Assembly: GCF_024323335.1 (NCBI RefSeq)
Contig: NC_066582.1
Coordinates: forward strand, 88,780,944 to 88,844,943
DNA: 64,000 bases
From: Lathyrus oleraceus
Lineage: Eukaryota > Streptophyta > Magnoliopsida > Fabales > Fabaceae
Direction of reading: 5' to 3'
In this document: in pieces, positions 56,152 to 64,000 of the stretch
Numbering within the stretch: position 1 is the first letter of the stretch
Layout: each line of letters starts with the position of its first letter
Program-made: the position numbers and the translations under genes
Notes under the pieces: generated by a model
The model's input: only the letters and a program-made list of their open reading frames with translations
Database searches by the model: none
What the model was told of the DNA's origin: nothing

Positions 56152-58658
56152 TGTAAGACCCCAATTTTGACCCTAAGATCCTGCATTCTATCTCATCATA
56201 TGCATTAGCTTTGGGATCACACCTTGGAAGCCTCCTTACCCATCATTCATTGGGTTTGCGTTGGGAGAGATCACCAAGCACTTTTGATTGTGTCATACTT
56301 TGTTTTTCATTATTTACTAACCAAAATACCAAAAATATGTCAATGTGTAGTTTAACTCTTTTGTAGGTAGTGTGTATGCTCACCCATGCTCCATCAAGCT
56401 CATATCTAGGGTTTGAGACCCTCAATGCAAGGAGTTAAATAAATAAATGATTCAATTTGGCTATAAGCATCATATATGGATCCCAATGATCTTCACATGT
56501 CATTTTGATCAAGAAATCACCAAGAGTTTGAAGCTTGTTTGCCTTGGAAGCCCTAATTCATCTAGGTATCTTGTGTGACTTCCTCAACAAATTTCTTCAA
56601 CATTTGATCAAATATTTCAAGGGAAACTTAATATTACATCATATTATTCCTATATTATCCTCCATGAGTCCCAAAAGTCAAGATAATTTCAAGCTAGCAA
56701 GATGGTTCATGGTGGTTGGCCAGAGAAAGTCAACTGGTCAAAACTGGGGTTCCCTAGACCCTATATCCTACAATTTTTGTCATATACAAATGATTCCAAG
56801 AGAAACGTTACTCAAAATTACATTACAAACAACTTTCATGTTGATGTGAAGAGCTATTTTTGCTTGAAAAGTCATTTTTTTATGGTGAAAGATTATAGGC
56901 CATTTTGTCTGAACCCTAGTTTGGAGGTCAACTTTCCAAGAGCATAACTTGCTCAATTATTATGAGATGAAAGCCATTAAAGTTCCATAATCAAATTAAA
57001 TATGTCTAATTAAACTTTATGTTTGGAGGAAGTTAAAATTCAAATTTCAAATGCATGTGCCAAGAGGAAACATTATAGGTCACTTTGGACCATTACCATT
57101 GAACAAGTGGTTTTCCTCAACTTCTAAAATGCATAACTCCTTCATGCCAAATCCAAATGAGGTAAAATTTGTGACCTAATTGAATAGGATTTAAAGAGCT
57201 ACAACTTTGATGAAGGAACGTTTTTCATTTGAAGTCCATAGGAGAAGTTATTCAAGGTGGAAGAAGTGAAAATTTGACTTGGGACTTAGAAAATTTTCAA
57301 ATATGTTTGATTTCCCAAACTTCCACCTCAAAATTCATCATGATCCAAGCTTCAAATTGTCATAACCTAAGATGCCACCATCATTTGTATTATTTTCATA
57401 ACATCTAGCATCTTTGCACTACTAACCTATTGAAAATAGAAAAATATTTTCTACTTTGTTTGTCTTAAGCTAGGGTTTTGCACCAAGAGCTTTCAGAGAT
57501 TGATCAATCAAGACTTGGCATGAGTTTTAACATTTGAAACTCCTCATCCTTCCCAAGTAATCAAGTGACTTCCATCAATAAGAATCGATTTTAAGAGCAT
57601 TCCATCTCAAGTTCATCAAGCCACAATTCATCTGACACTCAAAATTAGGGTTTTGGTCAAAGTCAGCTTGATGTTGGCTCTTTGACCAAAGCATGATTCT
57701 ATGGCTTGAGGCATGATCCAAGGTATTAAAATTTGTACTCATAACCTACTCATACAATTCATATGGCTCAAGAGGGTAGGTTCATAAGCAGATGAAAGTT
57801 TGAACACAACTGATAAAAAAGTCAACAAATGCTTAAAGTTAAAGTTTGACTTTTAAGATTTTTGGTCAACTATGGACTTTTCAAGTCAAGGATTATGAAA
57901 ATATGATAATTGAAGTCATTTGATCAAGTTTAGTCAAGAAAATCAAGGTTACTTGCAAAAAGGGCAAAGATGGAGAATTTGAAATTTTTATTAAGTCCCT
58001 AAAAAATATGTCCAAGTACCCAACTTTCCAAAGCCATAACTTATGATCCAAGCCACCATTTTCTTTGATCCAGTGATCAGATTAAAGAACTTGCTTCATA
58101 CTTCATCTTTGTACTAGGTGATAAAACCTCAAAAAATGCACGAATAAGGAGATATGGGGTCATGCAGTGGATGATTCATTTGTTTGTCAAGTGGTAAAAC
58201 ACTTAGTGAAATTTTCAGCATACTGACCTAGTCAAGTAACCAACTTTATGCCAGTTTTTCACTTTGATCCCAAATGATTAAATAAAAGTGATCAACATGA
58301 AAGTTGTAGATCATGATTCCATCTTTCCAAAATGTCCAAGATCAATAAATTCCCATGCTCGAGCTAAGAGAATCGAATTTGGAAAGTCAGCCTCATGAAA
58401 TGGTTCATAAGTCAAATTCTAAGCATAAGTACACTACAAATCCAAACAAATCCACACGTACATGTACTTATTGCTTCTAAGTCTCACTCTAATCAGAATA
58501 TCACACACACTTTTGAGCCATTATTCAAGCAACCAAGCCATTACACAATGAATCATTCCATTTTTGGCATAAAGGTTACACTTCCATTTGTGTAAAGTGG
58601 CTTTAACTCAACATTAAGTACCATTGAGCTCACAAATGGCTTTGGCTCTGATACATAC
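56152..58658 (+). repeat. Ogre-type LTR-B, 5' part
   Basis: Starts TGTAAGACCCCAATTTTGACC and resembles the solo LTR start at 48194. It is interrupted at 58658 by the LTR of Ogre-2. No coding frame. Confidence 0.75.
58654..58658. other. Presumed target-site duplication CATAC next to Ogre-2
   Basis: The five bases left of the Ogre-2 3' LTR end; the partner is beyond the right edge. Confidence 0.4.
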
Positions 58659-58965
58659 TGTCGCATTCGCGAAAAACAACCGGCGGGAAAAGACACAGAG
58701 CCGCCACCATGCGTTATTTATCCCAAAGGAGGGAAAGGAAACGCTCGAAGTAAACCTGAAAAAGGGAAAGGAATGGTCTTACGACCAGAGATTGCTAGGT
58801 ACGGGAGTCGGTTACGCAAGGGGAAGGTATTAGCACCCTTCACGTCCATCGTACTCGACGGGATCCACGCTCAAAAGAATAGAATAAGGTTGCTAACAAA
58901 CTGCTTAAAAATGCACAAACTAGAATAAAACACAGGTGAAGGAAAACGGAGAAAGCAGACTCGGC

Positions 58966-59114
58966 AGGATGTCGCATCCTAGGCCTACGTAGTTTGTCAG
59001 AAACAAACATCAGAGTCAACGTAGTTCGGGGAAATGGGGAACGTGCTCGCTAGGATATCGCATCCTATGCATACGTATCTTCTCTAACCAGAGTAAGAAT
59101 CAGAGCACTCGTAG
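58966..59114 (-). other. Two-hairpin modules 3 and 4 in the Ogre-2 LTR
   Basis: Module 3: AGGAT/ATCCT around GTCGC, then CTACGT/ACGTAG enclosing GTTTGT/ACAAAC with a 5-nt loop. Module 4 (59051-59114): TAGGAT/ATCCTA around ATCGC, then TACG/CGTA enclosing TCTTCTCT paired with AGAG-T-AAGA. Confidence 0.65.
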
Positions 59115-59181
59115 CTCGGCTAACGCACGCCGAAGCAAAACGCTGAAAAGAGACGCTGAGACGTCAACAGAAACACACAAC

Positions 59182-59399
59182 AGGAAACAGAATGCCAATC
59201 AATGGGCTTACATCCGACTCCAAACAAACAAACACAAACAGGAAACCGAAGGCCAATAAATGGACTTACATCAGACTCCGAACAAACAATAAACAAACGG
59301 GAAACTGAATGCCAATAGATGGACTTACATCAGACTCCGAACAAGCAAACGCAAACAAGAAACGGAATGCCAATAGCTGGTCTTACATCCGACTCCTAA
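59182..59399. repeat. Minisatellite in the Ogre-2 LTR, four copies
   Basis: Diverged copies of the GAAACNGAATGCCAATNNNTGG unit seen at 4529-4700, each with CTTACATCNGACTCC. Confidence 0.8.
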
Positions 59400-59549
59400 C
59401 ACACACAACAGGGTGGAAAAAGAAAAGAGTCTCGATTACAACTAGGGCAAGAGAATAGGAAGGTCTCGATCGCAACGAGGGCGAGAGAAAAGAATCACAA
59501 CAAGGGCGAAAACCAGCAAGGGTTAATGTTAGTCATCATTCAAACTCGA

Positions 59550-59610
59550 CAAGACATCGCATCTCGTGCCTACGTATCTCATCTAAACATGAGAATCAGA
59601 GTTGCCGTAG
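59550..59610 (-). other. Two-hairpin module 5 in the Ogre-2 LTR
   Basis: CTACG/CGTAG (59570-59610) encloses TCTCAT/ATGAGA with a 6-nt loop. The first hairpin, around CATCGCA, is weak in this copy. Confidence 0.5.
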
Positions 59611-61487
59611 TTCGGCTAAACTATTTCTGTTTGTTTTGTGTTTTTTAAGTGAACGACGTTACTACGCAATCTACCGGATGCTCGGCCTTTGGAGACTTAC
59701 TCACCTGTAGTAGAAGGAGTTAACGTGTCCTTAAGAGAAGATAGAGTTTGTTTGTGTTTTAGGAATGCTCACGCAAGAAAGGAAGTCCTAGACGAAGGAA
59801 CCGTGCTACCTTAATTGACATGCAAACGAGAGACTATACGAATTCTAGCAAACCTATGGGGATACAACCACACCACACAAAAACATATAATCATGGAGTA
59901 AACAAACCAACAAGGGGGCTCAAACATCCAAGGGTAAGGCTTTAGTCAAGAGGGGTCATATCAACCTCGACAAACAAGCCAAAACTGTAGGGGTGTACAG
60001 AAGCTCTTAACCACTAACATTGAGAGTTAGGGTGAAGCTGATGAAAGGAAATGAGGATAAGACCTCATGCTCTTAACCCTGGCCTGGGTGAGCTCAAATC
60101 AAAGAAGGTGTGGGGATCCAGAAAGAGGGACCCTATTCCACTTGACTGACTCTATACAAGATCTTGGGTTAGGTTCAAGAGCATCAGCACGTAGTGCGAG
60201 CATAATGAACGACTCAACGATTAACAGGGGATTGAATGCTAATCCCTTCTATCTGTCAATTGACTCTTCACTTAGGAGGACTTAACAAGTAACCGTGCCT
60301 CAACAAGGAGGTCTTTGGAACAAAAGTAAACAACCACAAACATTGCCTCTTAAGGAGGACTTCAGCCAAATGCCTGCCAAAAGAAACGACAGGGCTTCCA
60401 GACTACATGGAGTACAAGAGTGGTTACCTAGGTGGTATACCAACCACAAGCCAAAGCAAAACTCAAGCAAGAGCTAAAAGCGACTAATGTACCTGTACAA
60501 AAGTCAAACAGTCAATATTGTTTTCAGACAAGTCAAACAGTCAACAACAGTGGTTCTCTTCCAATATGTACACAATACAAGTCCTATGTGTAAACAACTC
60601 AAGTGAGTTCATAACCAAGGGACCTACAACACAACAAAGGTTAGTGGACAAATTAATTTACATCTCAAGTAATGAGATCACATCAACCACTAGAGCTAGA
60701 TGCTTGAACCTGAAATACAAAGCTCAAAAGGTGAGTACAAACCACTAGTACCAAGACTAGGGTCAAAGGCAAAGTAAATAGTCAAAACAGAAGTTGACAA
60801 TCCACATGAAGCACATTTAATCAAGCAGCAACATGTCCTAAAAAGGATCAAAGCCAAATCACCAGGCAAAGCCAACAATTAATCAAGCTAAGGCAAAGGC
60901 AATCAATGGTGACCACAATTGGACATCAAAAATAGAAAATCCACATTAAAACAGAAATGAATCCAATGATCATGAAATTTTATATACAAGCTCAACATGT
61001 TAAACACAAGAATCATGGAATAAATTAGGTCCAGTAGGTATCAAATGGCATGTAAATGAAAATGGACAAGAGCAACATCCAAATGTGTGACACAAATTGT
61101 CACACCATGTATTCATGTGTCTAAAACAGTGATGGAATGTGCTAAAAATGCCAAACAAAAACCAAAAGATCATGTTACATGTATAGATCAAGTATGTCAA
61201 ATTTCAAGGCAATTGGATAAAATATGAGCATTTCACAAAAGAATTGGCACAACATGTCATTTTTGTATCATGTTCAAATGAGCAAGCACATTTAAAATTC
61301 CAGCCACAATCAAATCAGGCAATTAATATCACAAAATAATAGACCTCACAAAAATCGTGTGGAAAAAAGTTGCATTCAATTTGGACAATTTTTCTATTTG
61401 TTATGAATTTTAGAAATCACATGAACACAATGAAATAGTGTTAAAAAATAATATGGAAAGAAATAAAAATGTGAAAATTGGAACATG

Positions 61488-61745
61488 CCTCAAGCCAGTG
61501 TTGAACCCAGGTCTGCATGGTTAACAAAAGCTCTCCAATTGAAAACAATTATAAAGGAAAGATGCAAAGCGCTGGATCGAACCAAGGACGTTAAAGTCAC
61601 AGGAAGCGCTATAGCAAAAATTCAATAAAACAAATGCCAGCGAGGTATCAAACCCTGGTTTGTGAGGTACAAGGCGCGCTTCAAATGAAATTAATTAAAC
61701 AAGCGCCCTGCAGGAATCGAACACGGGCTTGGTACGTTCATGCGC
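61488..61745 (-). other. Four T-arm / B-box-like boxes in tandem in the Ogre-2 LTR
   Basis: Minus-strand boxes CCCGTGTTCGATTCCTGC (near 61712), CCAGGGTTTGATACC (near 61650), CCTTGGTTCGATCCAGC (near 61575) and GACCTGGGTTCAACAC (near 61505) are spaced about 65-75 bp, each near a GCGC-containing phrase. They resemble tRNA T-arms; no complete tRNA fold is seen. Confidence 0.45.
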
Positions 61746-62448
61746 TTCAACAGTAAAACCCTAGCCTTACGCACCAGACGATGGAACGCGGTGGTTTCCA
61801 CCGTCTTCCCCGATGAAGCCACGGCGGCGCAACAGTAGTTTTTTTCCAGAATTCATCATGTGATATACCATTGGAACCGTCCTTCTTCGTAGAGCACGAA
61901 TCTACCATTCACTAAGCCTAATTCTCACTGAATCGAGCGAATCGATTGAAAACATTTCTCACATCAAAACTTTAAATTGACATAACTCATTCAATATCCA
62001 GCCAAAATCAATAAAATTCATATCAGAATCATCAGTGGAGCATGCACTACAAGTTTATGTCAAGAAAATGGAGAAACGAGAGAGTCGAAATCCAACCTTC
62101 TTGGAGAGCAGTATGAGAAAACCGTGGATTCAAGCGCTCAAATCTTCCAGATCCAATCCTGAGATGATGACTTGAAGTCTGATGCAAGAAATCTCAGCTG
62201 AATCCACTTGAATGGAGCTTAATTTGCAAGATCCATTTTCATCTTCAAGCTTGGTGTGTGCATGATTCTTGTCCAATTTCTTCAAACCAGAGATCAATTC
62301 CTACTCAATGATGCATTGTGAACACGATTATGCAATAATATTGATGTGTTGTGTGAAGAATTTTCAAATTTGGAATGAGAGAAATTTTGGAGGGAATCTT
62401 GAATTCTAGATCTAGAATCTGTAATCTGAGCAAAACAGTTAGAATCAG

Positions 62449-62456
62449 CTTTTATA
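62449..62456 (-). promoter_or_regulatory. TATA box of the Ogre-2 LTR
   Basis: Minus strand TATAAAAG, about 1 kb from the LTR start, matching the position of the TATA box in Ogre-1. Confidence 0.5.
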
Positions 62457-63442
62457 TGCTGTGTTAATTACCATGCTAATCCAAATTAAGCTTGGCTAAT
62501 GGAAACTTAATGAGAAAAGAGGTGTATGACCAATTTGGCAAATTCACCCTTGCATGGCAAAAATGCACGTGAACAGTGCCCATGCAAGGTTCAAAAACAT
62601 TTAAAATCAGCTCAAGAACAACATAGAATTGGAATTTTGCATGTATGATTCACCAATTTCAAATTATGCATTTTCCCTCCAAAATGCACTTGTATGAACC
62701 AATGGTCATGTGAGATAATTTCATGCAATGCAATGATTCAATTGGAAACTATGGGTCAAGACAAGCATTTTGCAAAAAGAGTGGTTCAATTTGGAGTTTT
62801 GTAGCCAAAGTTATGCCACTTTGAAGTTCCATGCACACTTGGTGATCATTTGCTCATAACTCCTTAACCATTCATTAGATGCTCATGATCTTGGACTTTT
62901 TGGAAATGGGAGAGCAAGATCTTCAACTTTCATGTTCACCAAAATTTCATTTGAAGCTTCTTTGATGTTGGAAAGTCAAGTTGAATGTGGTCCAAAAACT
63001 TGCCATTTTTGGAAACTTTGAATTACAAGTCACTTTCCATTTTTGGAAACTTTTGATTTGACTTCAAATTCTTCAAGGTAGGTGTTTGAAATGATGAATA
63101 GGCCTCTTTTGGACATGAATGAAGTGTCTCAAACAATTTCTCCATCTCATAGCCCTCAGTTGACTGCACAGTTGACTTTTATGGGCCTCAGATGACCTGG
63201 AAATGCACTGATGACTTTGGGCCTCCACCTCTTGGTAAAGTTGCTTCAAAATGAACCTTGGTTCATATAAGCTCTTTAGAATAATCATGTGGCCTTCATC
63301 TCAAGGAAAGACTTGCTCTTTTGCACTGGTGAATCTCTTGATGCCAATGCTGACTGCTAAGATGCAATGCAATATGGAATGATAAATGACCTAAAAAATG
63401 AAATGAATGCATACATGGGGGGTGCAAATTTGAGGTGCTACA

Positions 63443-63454
63443 ACTGCCCCTATT
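63443..63454 (-). promoter_or_regulatory. Polypurine tract of Ogre-2
   Basis: Minus strand AATAGGGGCAGT directly before the 3' LTR start. Confidence 0.65.
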
Positions 63455-63569
63455 CAATCAACTGAGAACCTGAACGGATGAAAGCAGCGGCTATCAGACT
63501 TTCAAGGTAAACAGGGATTGAATACCAAAAGAACCGTAAAATTTGCACTCTGCCGGGGACGAAGTGAAG

Positions 63570-63985
63570 GAAGCGAGGCTCATTTACCGATGGCGGCTTC
63601 CAAACAGTCGACTTGATATGCATTGATATCAAGGAAAGCGGGGCCATTTACCGATGGCGGCTTCAAAACAATCGACTTGATATGCACTGATATCAAGGAG
63701 AGCGAGGCCATTTACCGATGGCAGCTTCAAAACAGTCGACTTGATATACACTGATATCAAGGAAAGCGGGGCCATTTACCGATGGCGGCTTCAAAACAGT
63801 CGACTTGATATACACTGATATCAAGGAAAGCGGGGCCATTTACCGATGGCGGCTTCAAAACAGTCGACTTGATATACACTGATATCAAGGAAAGCAGGGA
63901 CATTTACCGATGGCGGCTTCCAAACAGTTGACTTGATATACACTGATATCAAGGAAAGCGAGGCCATTTACCGATGGCGGCTTCC
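63570..63985. repeat. 64-bp tandem repeat in the Ogre-2 3' UTR
   Basis: Unit starts at 63570, 63634, 63698, 63762, 63826, 63890 and 63954, exactly 64 bp apart, about 6.5 copies. Core: CATTTACCGATGGCGGCTTC followed by CGACTTGATATRCACTGATA. Copies differ at a few sites. The array breaks off near 63985. Confidence 0.95.
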
Positions 63986-64000
63986 ACTGCAGGATTTGAT

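Larger units (their letters stand above)
58659..63442 (-). repeat. 3' LTR of Ogre-2 (4.78 kb)
   Basis: Starts (minus) TGTAGCACCTCAAATTTGC at 63442 and ends GCGAATGCGACA at 58659. Related to but clearly diverged from 4120-8947. It contains three two-hairpin modules (58966-59024, 59051-59114, about 59550-59610), a 4-copy minisatellite (59182-59399), a TATA box at 62449-62456 (TATAAAAG on the minus strand) and four T-arm-like boxes at 61488-61745. Confidence 0.85.
58659..64000 (-). mobile_element. Ogre-2: 3' end of a minus-strand Ogre (3' LTR and tandem-repeat 3' UTR)
   Basis: The LTR 58659-63442 is preceded, in element orientation, by the purine tract AATAGGGGCAGT (63443-63454) and a 3' UTR with a 64-bp tandem repeat. 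Variable tandem repeats are a known trait of Ogre 3' UTRs in Fabeae. The body and 5' LTR lie beyond the right edge. It inserted into LTR-B. Confidence 0.85.

Overview
The window is plant nuclear DNA made almost entirely of nested LTR retrotransposons. Ogre-type elements (Ty3/gypsy, Tat lineage) with about 4.8-kb LTRs, an extra ORF upstream of gag and a tandem-repeat 3' UTR, together with SIRE/Maximus-type copia and Athila-type gypsy, point to a legume of the tribe Fabeae (pea, vetch or Lathyrus relative). This is inferred from repeat content only. I see one plausible host gene, a small membrane-protein gene at 42542-42799.

Layout. 1-8952: 5' part of a minus-strand Ogre (Ogre-1: gag relic, ORF1 relic, PBS, 5' LTR), inserted into copia-1. 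8948-18938: copia-1 (plus), split inside its reverse transcriptase by a complete 7.1-kb non-autonomous gag-protease element (9626-16702) with matching 5-bp target duplications. 18939-23687: old sequence with degenerate repeats, (TA)n arrays, a MULE transposase relic and a probable LINE 3' end. 23688-41114: copia-2 (plus, short LTRs), split by a composite of a SIRE-type element, a truncated second SIRE copy sharing one LTR, and an Athila-type 5' end. 41115-44986: gene-poor DNA with the small gene, three long (TA)n arrays and a MULE N-terminal relic. 44987-58658: an Athila-type remnant (LTR plus RT/RNase H/integrase relic) interrupted by a 4.88-kb Ogre-type solo LTR, then two partial plus-strand Ogre-type LTRs separated only by a PBS. 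58659-64000: 3' LTR and tandem-repeat 3' UTR of a second minus-strand Ogre (Ogre-2).

Order of events. The SIRE-type element is very young: its two 1057-bp LTRs differ at one position in my line-by-line comparison. The gag-protease element is older (about 15 differences in 1456 bp). The copia and Athila hosts are older still, with several stop codons.

Most interesting signals. (1) The Ogre LTRs carry five copies of a roughly 60-nt two-hairpin module whose stems change in compensated pairs between copies, as in a conserved RNA or DNA structure. (2) In five unrelated LTR families (gypsy and copia), a private cluster of inverted repeats lies just upstream of the TATA box. (3) There is an LTR-PBS-LTR junction with no internal region. 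(4) A SIRE tandem dimer is joined to an older copia by a short-homology junction. No autonomous, fully intact element is visible.
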